From Chryseobacterium populi (GTDB taxonomy: Bacteria; Bacteroidota; Bacteroidia; Flavobacteriales; Weeksellaceae), in contig NZ_AKJY01000065.1 of NCBI RefSeq assembly GCF_000282115.1, positions 1 to 61,715 on the forward strand: a DNA stretch of 61,715 bases. The letters run 5' to 3'. The position numbers and the translations under genes were made by a program. Under the pieces are notes generated by a model. The model had not been told where the DNA came from. It searched no databases and saw nothing but the letters and a program-made list of their open reading frames with translations. Shown here piece after piece: positions 36,390 through 45,334 of the stretch; the first letter of the stretch is position 1, and each line of letters opens with the position of its first letter.

Positions 36390-37166
36390 ATGACCATATT
36401 AGATAAAATAATAGTAAGAAAAAAAGAAGAAATCACGTTTTCAAAATCAAAAATTTCAATTGATCAATTAAATGATTCAGCATTCTTTGAAAATGCCGGG
36501 TTTTCTTTAAAGGAATCTGTTAAAAACAAAAGCGGAATTATTGCTGAGTTTAAAAGACAATCGCCTTCAAAAGGAATTATTAATGATCAGGTCTCTCCTC
36601 TGGAAGTCATTTCTGCTTATGAAAATTTCGGAGCCAGCGGAATCTCAGTTCTTACCGATAAAGATTTTTTCGGAGGTTCTTTTAATGATATTTTAAATGT
36701 CAGAAATCAGATTCAGGTCCCTATTCTCCGTAAAGATTTTATGATTGATGAATATCAGTTTTATGAGGCAAAAAGTATCGGTGCGGATGTTGTCCTGCTG
36801 ATTGCTGCCTGCCTGACGCCTGTACAAGTGAAAGAATTTACAGCTTTGTCCCATGAGCTTGGAATGGAAGTTCTACTGGAAATCCATACGGAAGAAGAAC
36901 TGGAATACTATCATCCTGAAATTGATCTGGTTGGGATTAATAACAGAAATTTAAAAGATTTTAAAGTTGATCTGAAGCATTCCGTGCAGTTAAAAAATCT
37001 GCTACCGGAAGATTGTCTGTCAATTGCTGAAAGCGGGATCTACACGATTGAAGATTTTAAATATTTAAAAGAAAAAGGATTTGACGGATTTTTGATGGGT
37101 GAGTTCTTTATGAAGAATAAAAACCCGGGTACAGCTTTCTCTCATTTCGTTAAAAATATTATTTAA
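36390..37166 (+). CDS. trpC: Indole-3-glycerol phosphate synthase
   Basis: 258 aa from ATG 36390 (MTILDKIIVRKKEEI). TIM-barrel enzyme that closes the indole ring. Seen: IIAEFKRQSPSKGIIN, GISVLTDKDFFGGS, PILRKDFMIDEYQFYEAKSIGADVVLLIAACL, LVGINNRNLKDF, and AESGIYTIED. An upstream in-frame start at 36351 falls in the tandem repeat and was not used. Confidence 0.96.
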   Translation: MTILDKIIVRKKEEITFSKSKISIDQLNDSAFFENAGFSLKESVKNKSGIIAEFKRQSPSKGIINDQVSPLEVISAYENFGASGISVLTDKDFFGGSFNDILNVRNQIQVPILRKDFMIDEYQFYEAKSIGADVVLLIAACLTPVQVKEFTALSHELGMEVLLEIHTEEELEYYHPEIDLVGINNRNLKDFKVDLKHSVQLKNLLPEDCLSIAESGIYTIEDFKYLKEKGFDGFLMGEFFMKNKNPGTAFSHFVKNII

Positions 37167-37207
37167 TTTTATACCAAACCACTCCAAATCACAAATATAA
37201 TTACGAC

Positions 37208-37975
37208 ATGATCCATCAACTAAAATACATCATAATGTTATTTGCCATCCTTATTTTATCCGGATGCAGCAATATGGGTTGGGAAACATTTCATGAAGGC
37301 ACTTATAAAGGCACAAAATATCAGCTTCAGAGCAAACAAACTACATCTTTCATGTCTTCAGCAGGCGGCCGTATTGAATGGCAAATGAAGCTTGGAAATT
37401 TAAAACCTGTTGAGTTCGGTGTTGAAAATACAGACTGGAGCCCGCCTTACAGCACTAAAATTTACGGAAACACTCCTTTCCATTATATTACAGATAAAGA
37501 TACGGTGTATACAGGAAAAGATTACGAACCGGGGTCTTATGCCGTTTTCAACACCATGTTATATCTTTTTCCCGGTGCTGAAGATGAGCGGAATCAAAAA
37601 TATTATGAATTCATGCGTGATGAATGGAAAAAAATTGATGAAATGATGATGAAAAACCGAAAACCTTATAATGACTTTCCGCATATTATCGGTTTGGTTT
37701 TCGGAGAAAGAGAAAAATTCGTGAAAAGATATACCGGAAAATATATGAATGAAACCTGGAATCTCACCATTCCCCCCGATGGACGGATCTTATTTGAATC
37801 TGAAAATGGTGGTCAGACTTCTGCAGGCCTCAGCCTAAAAGTTCAGATGCCCGGAAAAAAAATATTTTTAAGGCAAGATGGCTTAACACTACAAGAGCTG
37901 GCTCATTTCACTGATAAAAATAAAGTCTCTATAACAAAAGACTTCAACATTGAACAAATAGCTTCAGAAAAATGA
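37208..37975 (+). CDS. Lipoprotein of unknown function inside the trp operon
   Basis: 255 aa with lipoprotein signal (IIMLFAILILSGCSNMG). The body contains GTYKGTKYQLQSKQTTSF, WSPPYSTKIYGNTPF and GLVFGEREKFVKRYTGKY; I recognise no family. It has no evident link to tryptophan synthesis, yet its stop overlaps the trpF start by four bases (ATGA), so it is translated with the operon. Inserted or recruited gene; function open. Confidence 0.75.
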   Translation: MIHQLKYIIMLFAILILSGCSNMGWETFHEGTYKGTKYQLQSKQTTSFMSSAGGRIEWQMKLGNLKPVEFGVENTDWSPPYSTKIYGNTPFHYITDKDTVYTGKDYEPGSYAVFNTMLYLFPGAEDERNQKYYEFMRDEWKKIDEMMMKNRKPYNDFPHIIGLVFGEREKFVKRYTGKYMNETWNLTIPPDGRILFESENGGQTSAGLSLKVQMPGKKIFLRQDGLTLQELAHFTDKNKVSITKDFNIEQIASEK

Positions 37976-38640
37976 ATCCTAAAATTAAAGTCTGTGGATT
38001 GACCATTTTAGAGCAAACCGGAGCGCTCATTTCCCTGAAAATAGACTTTCTTGGCTTTATCTTCTATGAAAGATCACCGAGGTACGTTTTAAATCATCTA
38101 AGTTTAAAAGACATTTCAAATATTGATCATAAAGGAAAAGTGGGAGTTTTCGTCAATGAAAATATCAATAAAATAGTAGAGATTGTTCAGAAAGCAGATT
38201 TGAATTTTGTCCAGCTCCATGGTGATGAAAATCAGGATTTCATTTCTGAATTAAGAAAAAAGCTCGGTCCTGAAACCGGAATTATAAAAGCGGTCAGAAT
38301 AGGAAATCAGAAACCGGAAGCAATACATGCAATTGAAAAAGTCATCAATGCCCAACCATCAACATTCAACTACCTCCTGTTTGATACTGATTCAAGAGCC
38401 TTTGGCGGAACAGGAAAACAGTTTGACTGGAATATTTTAAACGAATTCAAAATTCCCCTTCCCTACTTTTTAAGCGGTGGAATTTCAGAAGAAAATACAG
38501 AAAACATTCAGATGCTGAAACAGAAACCTTTTGCATTGGATATCAATTCTAAATTTGAAACTGAACCTGGGGCCAAAAATATAGCAAAAATTAAAAGATT
38601 TAAAAGCTTGATTAAAGGGAGTCCCGAAGGGACGACTTAA
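37972..38640 (+). CDS. trpF: Phosphoribosylanthranilate isomerase
   Basis: 222-aa TIM barrel. Seen: KIKVCGLTILEQ, LGFIFYERSPRYV, VGVFVNENINKI, FVQLHGDEN, LLFDTDSRAFGGTGKQFDW and FLSGGISEEN. The last seven residues (GSPEGTT) and the stop are encoded by the left REP palindrome at 38617-38640, so the original C-terminus has been replaced or extended by a mobile repeat. Confidence 0.95.
   Translation: MNPKIKVCGLTILEQTGALISLKIDFLGFIFYERSPRYVLNHLSLKDISNIDHKGKVGVFVNENINKIVEIVQKADLNFVQLHGDENQDFISELRKKLGPETGIIKAVRIGNQKPEAIHAIEKVINAQPSTFNYLLFDTDSRAFGGTGKQFDWNILNEFKIPLPYFLSGGISEENTENIQMLKQKPFALDINSKFETEPGAKNIAKIKRFKSLIKGSPEGTT
38617..38640. repeat. Left REP palindrome, overlapping the 3' end of trpF
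   Basis: A 24-bp unit with core GTCCCGAAGGGAC, perfectly inverted relative to the copy at 39162-39185. A second hairpin (CGGATGTCAATCCG) follows at 38649-38662. Confidence 0.85.
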
Positions 38641-38683
38641 CAAAAAAACGGATGTCAATCCGGTTAAAAAAAACACAAACGAA

Positions 38684-39125
38684 ATGTCACAATCACTTGT
38701 CAAAAACTATATTCATATGGTCTTCAGTACTAAACACAGAGAAGATTTTATTGATGAGCAGATAGAAAAAGAATTATTTGCATACATTGCGGCGATATGC
38801 AAAGATTTTGAAAGCACAGCACTGCAGATTGGAGGTACAGATGATCATATCCATATCCTATAAAATCCCCTTAATGAAACTGGTACAGGAAATTAAGGCA
38901 CATTCACCAAAATGGATAAAGACAAAAGGAAGAAAATACGAGCAGTTTTTTTGGCAAGACGGCTATGGAGCATTTTCAGTCTGTGAAAAAGATATTGATA
39001 AAATAATCAGTTACATTAAAAATCAGCGTCAGCATCATCAAAATACCAATTACAAAGATGAACTGACCGGAATATTGGAAAAAAAACATAAAATTGAATA
39101 TAATGAAAAATATTTATGGGATTAA
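38684..39125 (+). pseudogene. Broken REP-associated tyrosine transposase (IS200-like, RAYT)
   Basis: Reading from ATG 38684 (MSQSLVKNYIHMVFSTKHRE) the frame gives 59 residues up to the HUH motif DHIHIL and stops at TAA 38861-38863. The family sequence resumes in another frame as ALMKLVQEIKAHSPKW-like text (here PLMKLVQEIKAHSPKWIKTK) and runs through WQDGYGAFSV and the catalytic Tyr region ISYIKNQ to the C-terminal YLWD at 39125. A small deletion at about 38860 broke the frame between the HUH and Tyr motifs. Flanked by inverted REP units. Confidence 0.85.
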
Positions 39126-39161
39126 TATTATTTATAGAATGGATTTTCATCCAATCCTTTA

Positions 39162-39185
39162 TTAAGTCGTCCCTTCGGGACTCCC
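39162..39185. repeat. Right REP palindrome
   Basis: Exact inverted copy of 38617-38640 (24 of 24 bases), core GTCCCTTCGGGAC, with a companion hairpin TGGATTTTCATCCA at 39140-39153. The two REPs bound the RAYT remnant. Confidence 0.85.
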
Positions 39186-39308
39186 AAATAAAAATTTCTA
39201 TGAAAGATGATGATATTTTAATTTTCAACCTGCCTGAATAAAAAAAGCTCTTACTCAACCGCCGCGGTTCGGATAATATAGCTTATTTAATACAATAAAA
39301 GAATATAT

Positions 39309-40487
39309 ATGAATTATAAAAACCCGGATGAAAACGGATATTACGGTGAATTCGGAGGAGCTTTCATCCCGGAAATGCTCTATCCGAATGTGGAGGAATT
39401 ACAGAAAAATTATCTTGACATTATAGCTTCTGAAGATTTTCAGAATGAGTATCAGGATCTTCTTAAAAATTATGTCGGTCGTGCCACACCGCTCTATTTT
39501 GCTAAAAATCTAAGTCGGAAATATAATACCAATATCTATCTGAAAAGAGAAGACCTCAACCATACGGGAGCTCATAAAATCAATAATGCGCTCGGACAAG
39601 TTTTACTGGCAAAGCGCTTGGGAAAAACCCGGATCATAGCAGAAACAGGCGCCGGACAACATGGGGTGGCCACCGCTACAGCATGTGCATTACTTGGCCT
39701 GAAGTGCATCGTTTACATGGGTGAAATTGATATCCGGAGACAGGCGCCTAATGTCGCAAGAATGAAAATGCTGGGTGCAGAAGTCATTGCTGCAACTTCC
39801 GGTTCAAAAACACTGAAGGATGCCGTAAATGAAGCTTTAAGAGACTGGATCAACAATCCTGTAACCACTCATTATGTGATTGGAAGTGTGGTTGGCCCGC
39901 ATCCTTTTCCGGATTTGGTTGCACGCTTTCAAAGCATTATTTCTAAAGAAATCAAAGAGCAATTGAACGAAAAGATCGGAAGGGAAAATCCCGATTACAT
40001 CATTGCATGCGTAGGTGGCGGGAGCAATGCAGCAGGAACTTTCTATCATTTTGTAAATGAAGAGAATGTAAAAATCATCGCGGCAGAAGCCGGTGGTTTA
40101 GGAATGGAGTCAGGAAAATCAGCAGCCACTACTTTTCTTGGAACCCTGGGCGTTTTACATGGAAGTAAAAGTCTGGTAATGCAGACCGGAGACGGCCAGG
40201 TGATTGAGCCTCACTCTATTTCTGCAGGATTGGATTATCCGGGAATAGGACCGTTCCATGCCAATCTATTCAAAGAAAAAAGAGCTGAATTTTTCAGCAT
40301 TAATGATGATGAAGCTTTGGAATCTGCCTTTGAACTGACAAAACTGGAAGGTATTATTCCCGCTCTGGAAAGTTCACATGCGCTCGCCGTTTTAGATAAA
40401 AAGAAATTTGAAGAACATGATATTGTGGTCATCTGCCTAAGCGGGCGTGGTGATAAGGATATGGAAACTTATTTAAAAAATCTGTAA
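39309..40487 (+). CDS. trpB: Tryptophan synthase beta subunit
   Basis: 392-aa PLP enzyme joining indole and serine. Seen: [13 protein letters not shown] at the start, the PLP Lys in [34 protein letters not shown], the phosphate loop [15 protein letters not shown], and [12 protein letters not shown] at the end. It lies after the RAYT/REP insertion, 668 bases from trpF, so transcription has to cross the repeat to reach it. Confidence 0.97.
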   Translation: MNYKNPDENGYYGEFGGAFIPEMLYPNVEELQKNYLDIIASEDFQNEYQDLLKNYVGRATPLYFAKNLSRKYNTNIYLKREDLNHTGAHKINNALGQVLLAKRLGKTRIIAETGAGQHGVATATACALLGLKCIVYMGEIDIRRQAPNVARMKMLGAEVIAATSGSKTLKDAVNEALRDWINNPVTTHYVIGSVVGPHPFPDLVARFQSIISKEIKEQLNEKIGRENPDYIIACVGGGSNAAGTFYHFVNEENVKIIAAEAGGLGMESGKSAATTFLGTLGVLHGSKSLVMQTGDGQVIEPHSISAGLDYPGIGPFHANLFKEKRAEFFSINDDEALESAFELTKLEGIIPALESSHALAVLDKKKFEEHDIVVICLSGRGDKDMETYLKNL

Positions 40488-40561
40488 AATGCAAAAAGTA
40501 TTCATGTAAAATGATTTTGAGATACATTAATACATTTTACATAAGACATTAATACAAAAGT

Positions 40562-41296
40562 ATGAAAAAACTCAACATCTATTTTACCGCAGGGATTCCG
40601 AAACTGGAAGATACTGCCGATATAATAAGACTTATTCAGGATTCCGGAGCCGATATGATGGAAATCGGAATGCCATATTCCGATCCTGTGGCAGACGGAC
40701 CTGTGATTCAACAGGCCCATGAACTTGCTTTAAAAAACGGAATGACCATTGAAAAGCTTCTTTCCCAGCTGAAATCGGTCAGAAATGAGATCAGGATCCC
40801 GGTCATCCTGATGGGTTACATCAATCCCGTTCTAAGCTTCGGTTTCGAAAATTTCTGTGCAGCATGCTCAGAAAGTGGGGTTTCAGGATTAATCATTCCT
40901 GACCTTCCACCTGTTGAATTCGAAAAAAACTACCGGAAAATTTTAAAAAAATACAATCTCAATTTTACATTTCTGATCACCCCGGAAACCTCGGATGAAA
41001 GGACACTGTATCTGGATTCTCTAAGCTCAGGATTTCTGTATGCCGTAAGTTCTTCATCTACAACAGGAAATCAAAATGCCGTATTGAAAAATGAGGACTA
41101 TCTTTCCAGAATAGCGTCCCTCCCGCTTCAAAACCCGGTAATGATCGGTTTTGGAATAAAATCTAAAGAAGATTTCGAAAATGTGACTGAAAAAGCTGAC
41201 GGAGGGATCATCGGAACTGCTTTTGTCAACATCCTCCTCCAGAATAAAGATTGGAAGAATAAAGCCATAGATTTTATAAATTCCGTAAAAGGGTAA
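40562..41296 (+). CDS. trpA: Tryptophan synthase alpha subunit
   Basis: 244-aa TIM barrel that cleaves indole-3-glycerol phosphate. Catalytic Glu in MEIGMPYSDPVADGPVIQ, Asp in GLIIPDLPPVE; also YAVSSSSTTG and IGFGIKSKEDF. Last gene of the trp operon, 74 bases after trpB. Confidence 0.96.
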   Translation: MKKLNIYFTAGIPKLEDTADIIRLIQDSGADMMEIGMPYSDPVADGPVIQQAHELALKNGMTIEKLLSQLKSVRNEIRIPVILMGYINPVLSFGFENFCAACSESGVSGLIIPDLPPVEFEKNYRKILKKYNLNFTFLITPETSDERTLYLDSLSSGFLYAVSSSSTTGNQNAVLKNEDYLSRIASLPLQNPVMIGFGIKSKEDFENVTEKADGGIIGTAFVNILLQNKDWKNKAIDFINSVKG

Positions 41297-41303
41297 AATT
41301 CAC

Positions 41304-41311
41304 TAAATTTG
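41304..41311 (+). promoter_or_regulatory. -7 promoter box upstream of lipB
   Basis: TAAATTTG starts 7 bases after the trpA stop, so lipB has its own promoter. Confidence 0.5.
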
Positions 41312-41327
41312 TATATCAATAAACGGT

Positions 41328-41381
41328 ATGAAATCTCGATTCCATATGGCCATTAAAAAGAAAATAGATACCAACAGATGA
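41328..41381 (+). CDS. 17-codon ORF coupled to lipB
   Basis: Begins with ATG 41328 and reads MKSRFHMAIKKKIDTNR; its TGA (41379-41381) overlaps the lipB ATG as ATGA. Position 17 bases after the -7 box means ribosomes should meet it first. It could serve as a coupling or regulatory upstream ORF. Too short for any family call. Confidence 0.35.
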   Translation: MKSRFHMAIKKKIDTNR

Positions 41382-42106
41382 ATACAAATCAAAATAAAGT
41401 AGTAAAATTTGAAGATTTAGGCGTAAAAGAATATCAGCCTTCGTGGGACTATCAGGAACAACTGATGAAAGATATTATTGATACCAAGATTAAAAACCGT
41501 GACTTACCTGCAGAGCAGCATACAATCACTCTGAATCATTTTCTTTTAGTAGAACACCCTCACGTTTATACATTAGGGAAAAGCGGCCATGAAGAAAATA
41601 TGCTGGCCGGAATCGATAAATTAAAGGAAATCGATGCCACTTTCGTAAAAGTAAACCGTGGTGGAGACATTACATATCACGGTTACGGGCAGATTGTAGG
41701 CTATCCTATTTTAGATCTTGAAAATTTCTTCACAGATATTCATTTGTACATGAGAAACCTGGAAGAGGTAATCATCAGGACTATTGCTGAATACGGACTG
41801 AAAGGTGAACGTTCCCAGGGTGAAACCGGAGTCTGGCTGGATGTGGGGAAACCTTATGCCCGGAAAATCTGTGCAATGGGGGTAAAAGCTTCACGTTGGG
41901 TGACCCTGCATGGTTTTGCATTAAATGTGAATACGGATATGCGGTATTTTGAATACATTATTCCTTGTGGGATCAAAGACAAACAGGTCACTTCTTTAAA
42001 AAGAGAGCTCGAAAGAGACCTGGCTCCTGAAGAAGTAGAAGATATTAAAGCAAAGATCAGAAAACATTTTATTGACGTTTTCGGGGCAGAACTTGTGAGT
42101 AAATAA
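41378..42106 (+). CDS. lipB: Octanoyltransferase LipB
   Basis: 242 aa. Moves octanoyl from ACP to lipoyl domains. Seen: VEHPHVYTLGKSGHEENML, the RGGDITYHGYGQIVGYPILDL core, the catalytic Lys in ARKICAMGVKASRW, and the catalytic Cys in IIPCGIKDKQVTSL. Start codon overlaps the stop of a 17-codon ORF. Confidence 0.95.
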   Translation: MNTNQNKVVKFEDLGVKEYQPSWDYQEQLMKDIIDTKIKNRDLPAEQHTITLNHFLLVEHPHVYTLGKSGHEENMLAGIDKLKEIDATFVKVNRGGDITYHGYGQIVGYPILDLENFFTDIHLYMRNLEEVIIRTIAEYGLKGERSQGETGVWLDVGKPYARKICAMGVKASRWVTLHGFALNVNTDMRYFEYIIPCGIKDKQVTSLKRELERDLAPEEVEDIKAKIRKHFIDVFGAELVSK

Positions 42107-42139
42107 TATATTTACAATCAAAATATCGTACCTGAATCC

Positions 42140-43201
42140 ATGCAGACAAAAAATCAGAAGAATATAATTATTAAACTATCCATTTTAATAGTATTCCTTT
42201 CAATTTCCTATTCTTACGGACAATATAAAAAAGATTATATTCACAGAATTGACAGCCTCATTAAAGCAAAAAGTCCAAGGCCATTCAATGGTGTTGTTTT
42301 AATTACCAAAAATGGGGGAAATAAATACTTTAAAGCATCCGGTTTTGAAAACAGCAGAACCAAAACACCTTTAAAAACTGATGATCAGTTTGAGATCATG
42401 TCCAACACCAAGCAGATTACCTCTGTTTTGCTTTTGAAAGAAGTTGAAAAAGGAAAAGTGAATTTACAGGCCCCGATAAAAAAGTACCTGCCTTTTTTAA
42501 CACAGCCCTGGGCAGATTCCGTTACTGTACACCAGTTATTGAATCACACTCATGGAATTTCGGATATTAATAAGCCTTTACTTTTTAGGCCGGGAACAGA
42601 TTTCAAATATGGAAATCTTTCCAATATTCTTTTAGGGAAAATTATTGAAACTACTTCCGGCAGATCTTATACCGAAATGGCAGATGAGCTGTTCCGGAAA
42701 CTCAATATGAAGAATACTTTCTGTTATTCAAAAACTGACAGACGGAATCTTGTGTATGGACATATAAATAAAGAAAATACATTCACTCCTGTTGAAGAAT
42801 CTTTTATTAACGATGAAAATTTACCGGCAGACGGCGTGATTACTACCGCTGCAGACCTGTCAGTATGGAATAATCAGCTTCATAAAGGGAAAATTTTAAA
42901 CCCTGAAAGCTACAGGTTAATGACAGCAGAAACTGTACAGTCCCAACACGATGTTTTTGGAAAAGATAAAATGGGCTACGGATATAATATCAGAATTGTA
43001 AAAGACAATGGGATCAGGTATCTTGGGCATACCGGATTGGGAGACGGTTTCGCTTCTTTAAATGTTTATATTCCTGATTCCGATGTAAGCATTATCGTCC
43101 TGGAAAATCAGATGAGTGAAGACAGCAGCCTGTATTATTATTTTGAAACTTTAATTAAAAATATTGTATTGAAAAGCAGTTTGATAAGCAGCAAGCCTTA
43201 A
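42140..43201 (+). CDS. Serine hydrolase, beta-lactamase/DD-peptidase family
   Basis: 353-aa exported protein with signal peptide (ILIVFLSISYSYGQ). Class C-like active site: Ser and Lys in SNTKQITSV (SxxK), Tyr in FKYGNLSNILLGKI (YxN), and the HTG motif in YLGHTGLGDGF. Such proteins include esterases, D-aminopeptidases and lactamases; substrate unknown. Starts 33 bases after lipB and probably shares its transcript. Confidence 0.88.
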   Translation: MQTKNQKNIIIKLSILIVFLSISYSYGQYKKDYIHRIDSLIKAKSPRPFNGVVLITKNGGNKYFKASGFENSRTKTPLKTDDQFEIMSNTKQITSVLLLKEVEKGKVNLQAPIKKYLPFLTQPWADSVTVHQLLNHTHGISDINKPLLFRPGTDFKYGNLSNILLGKIIETTSGRSYTEMADELFRKLNMKNTFCYSKTDRRNLVYGHINKENTFTPVEESFINDENLPADGVITTAADLSVWNNQLHKGKILNPESYRLMTAETVQSQHDVFGKDKMGYGYNIRIVKDNGIRYLGHTGLGDGFASLNVYIPDSDVSIIVLENQMSEDSSLYYYFETLIKNIVLKSSLISSKP

Positions 43202-43226
43202 TAGCTGTTTAAATCAATTGATACAT

Positions 43227-43255
43227 AAAACCCACCACCCATGTGATGGGTTTTA
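43227..43255. terminator. Terminator between the serine hydrolase and SDR genes
   Basis: ACCCACCAC and GTGATGGGT pair with one mismatch around CCAT; A-run and T-run flank it, serving both convergent genes. Confidence 0.75.
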
Positions 43256-43262
43256 TTCTTAA

Positions 43263-44015
43263 TTACCCAACCACAGAAATCCCGGCATCTATTTTGATCT
43301 CCGCACCATGTATGTAGGAAGCTTCATCGGAGGCCAGAAAAAGTACCGCACTGGCAACTTCTGACGGCTCACCCTGCCTTTTAAAAGGTATCGTAGGGAT
43401 AATATTCTGAACAGCTTCATCTATCTGCTCCGGGTTCAGGCCCGTATTGTTAAATATATTCGTTTTAATATGTCCCGGGCTTATGCCATTTACCCGAATT
43501 CTTCTTTCCGTAAGTTCAGTAGCAAAAGTTTTGATGAAAGACTGTACCGCTGATTTTGCCGCAGAATATATTGAAAAATTAGGCATTGATATTTCTGTAG
43601 CTACAGAAGTATTAAAAATTACAGAACTTCCGTTTTTCATGAATGGTAATATTTGCTGAACAGTAAAGAAAGGGCCCTTTACCAGCATATTGAACAGCTC
43701 ATCAAAAAAGGCTTCATCAATGTATTCAATAGGTGCAAATTTTCCATAACCGGCGTTGGCAAAAAGCAGATCAATGGTTTCCGTATATTTTCCCACTTCC
43801 TGCTGTAAATTCATCAGGTCTTTTATACTTCCGGCATTGGAAACAATTCCAAAAGCCCTTTCACCCAATTGTTCCACTGCTTTATTTACAGTTTCCACAC
43901 TTCTTCCTGTAATGATTACACTTCCCCCTTCGTTGATAAACTGTTGGGCAGTTGCAAAACCCATCCCATTTGTTCCGCCCGTGATCAGGGCAAATTTGTC
44001 TTTAAATCTCTGCAT
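43263..44015 (-). CDS. SDR-family oxidoreductase (250 aa)
   Basis: Classical short-chain dehydrogenase: ALITGGTNGMGFATA (cofactor site), LFANAGYG (NAG), the Ser in FNTSVAT, the YSAAK active Tyr/Lys, and RVNGISPGHIKT. Substrate unknown. It diverges from the nitroreductase-ohrR-ohr operon; a shared regulatory region is possible. Confidence 0.9.
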   Translation of the reverse strand: MQRFKDKFALITGGTNGMGFATAQQFINEGGSVIITGRSVETVNKAVEQLGERAFGIVSNAGSIKDLMNLQQEVGKYTETIDLLFANAGYGKFAPIEYIDEAFFDELFNMLVKGPFFTVQQILPFMKNGSSVIFNTSVATEISMPNFSIYSAAKSAVQSFIKTFATELTERRIRVNGISPGHIKTNIFNNTGLNPEQIDEAVQNIIPTIPFKRQGEPSEVASAVLFLASDEASYIHGAEIKIDAGISVVG

Positions 44016-44130
44016 TGTTTTTGGTTTAAAATTCTATGACAAAGATTGGGACTTTCCGTCTCGGAAAAAATCCGAAACTTGCGGAGTTTAAGAGATAATT
44101 GATTTTATCTAAAATATATTTCTTAAAATT

Positions 44131-44164
44131 AAATTGTACACAATTTAATTTTATCATACCTTTG
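44131..44164 (+). promoter_or_regulatory. Promoter and OhrR-type operator of the nitroreductase-ohrR-ohr operon
   Basis: AAATTGT-AC-ACAATTT at 44131-44146 is a perfect inverted repeat with two central bases, similar to MarR/OhrR sites. It covers the TTG of the -33 element (44134-44136); the -7 box TACCTTTG is at 44157-44164, 20 bases further. A bound repressor would block this promoter. Confidence 0.65.
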
Positions 44165-44228
44165 TCCCGTTAATTTATGAACCCAGATGTTCGGTTCTGA
44201 AAAATTTACATCATTAAAATAAAAAGCA

Positions 44229-44861
44229 ATGTCATTAATAGAAGATTTAAACTGGAGACATGCTGTAAAAGCATATGACCCGTCAAAAAAAGTTTCAGAA
44301 GAAGATTTAAATACCATTTTAGAAGCAGCCAGGTTAGCTCCTACCTCATCCGGACTTCAGCCATTCCGTATTATCGTTGTGGAAAATCAGGAATTAAAAG
44401 AAAAAATGGTTAAAGGCGCATTGAATCCTGAAGTCATGAGAGACAGCTCACATGTTCTTGTTTTTGCCGCATGGGACAGCTATTCTAATGAAAAGATCGA
44501 TCAGGTGTATGACCTTCATACGGATGTAAGAGATTTACCGAGAGGGCGTTTCAACAGCTATACGGATAAAATCAAGTCTATCTATGGAGCGCAGACTCCG
44601 GATGAGCATTTCACCCATACAGCACGCCAGACTTATATTTCTTTGGGAATGGCTTTAGCACAGGCTGCTGAATTGAAAATTGACAGTACTCCTGCCGAAG
44701 GTTTCAGCAATCAGGTGGTTGATGAAGCTCTCGGGCTGAAAGACCTGGGATTAAAAAGTGTAAGCCTTTTATACCTTGGTTATAGGGATGAAGAAAAAGA
44801 CTGGATGTCGTCTATGAAAAAAGTGCGCATTCCGATGGATGAATTCACGATCAGAAAATAA
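44229..44861 (+). CDS. Nitroreductase-family NAD(P)H oxidoreductase
   Basis: 210-aa FMN enzyme: WRHAVKAYDPSKKVSEEDLNTILEAARLAPTSSGLQPFRIIVVE is the typical FMN-binding start, with YISLGMALAQAAELKIDSTPAEGF and LYLGYRDEEKDW later. First gene of an operon with OhrR and Ohr and thus likely induced by organic peroxide or quinone/nitro stress. Confidence 0.9.
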   Translation: MSLIEDLNWRHAVKAYDPSKKVSEEDLNTILEAARLAPTSSGLQPFRIIVVENQELKEKMVKGALNPEVMRDSSHVLVFAAWDSYSNEKIDQVYDLHTDVRDLPRGRFNSYTDKIKSIYGAQTPDEHFTHTARQTYISLGMALAQAAELKIDSTPAEGFSNQVVDEALGLKDLGLKSVSLLYLGYRDEEKDWMSSMKKVRIPMDEFTIRK

Positions 44862-44894
44862 TTTTAATTGTCTAGGGCTCACTCCTCAATTGTT

Positions 44895-45329
44895 ATGGAA
44901 AATTCAGAATCTTTAAAATTAGGGAATCAGATCTGCTTTCCCTTATATGCTATCGCAAAAGAAATCACCGGGTTATACCGCCCGTTTCTTGATGAGCTGG
45001 ATATTACCTATCCTCAATATCTCGTAATGATGATTTTATGGGAAAAGGACGGGTACACCGTTAATCATATCGGGGAAGAGCTCTTCCTCGACAGCGGTAC
45101 TTTGACTCCGCTCCTTAAAAGACTGGAAAGTAAAGGTTTTATCAGCAGGAAACGAAAAAAGGAAGATGAAAGAGTGGTTCAGATATTTCTGACTGAAAAC
45201 GGAAAAGAATTAAAACAGAAAGCCTGTGATGTTCCGGCGAAAATTCTGGAAAAAATAAATGTTCCTATAGAAGATTTAATGGAACTTAAGACATCAATAC
45301 ATAAAATTTTAAACAAAATAGAAAAATAA
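44895..45329 (+). CDS. ohrR: MarR-family organic peroxide sensor OhrR
   Basis: 144 aa from ATG 44895. Seen: the redox Cys in LGNQICFPLYAIAKE, LYRPFLDELDITYPQYLVMMILWE, the winged helix (LFLDSGTLTPLLKRLESKGFISRKRKKEDERVV). The Cys and the Tyr residues around it match OhrR peroxide sensors. It probably binds the palindrome at 44131-44146. An upstream TTG (44868) is possible but the ATG fits the family length. Confidence 0.88.
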   Translation: MENSESLKLGNQICFPLYAIAKEITGLYRPFLDELDITYPQYLVMMILWEKDGYTVNHIGEELFLDSGTLTPLLKRLESKGFISRKRKKEDERVVQIFLTENGKELKQKACDVPAKILEKINVPIEDLMELKTSIHKILNKIEK

Positions 45330-45334
45330 ACAGT

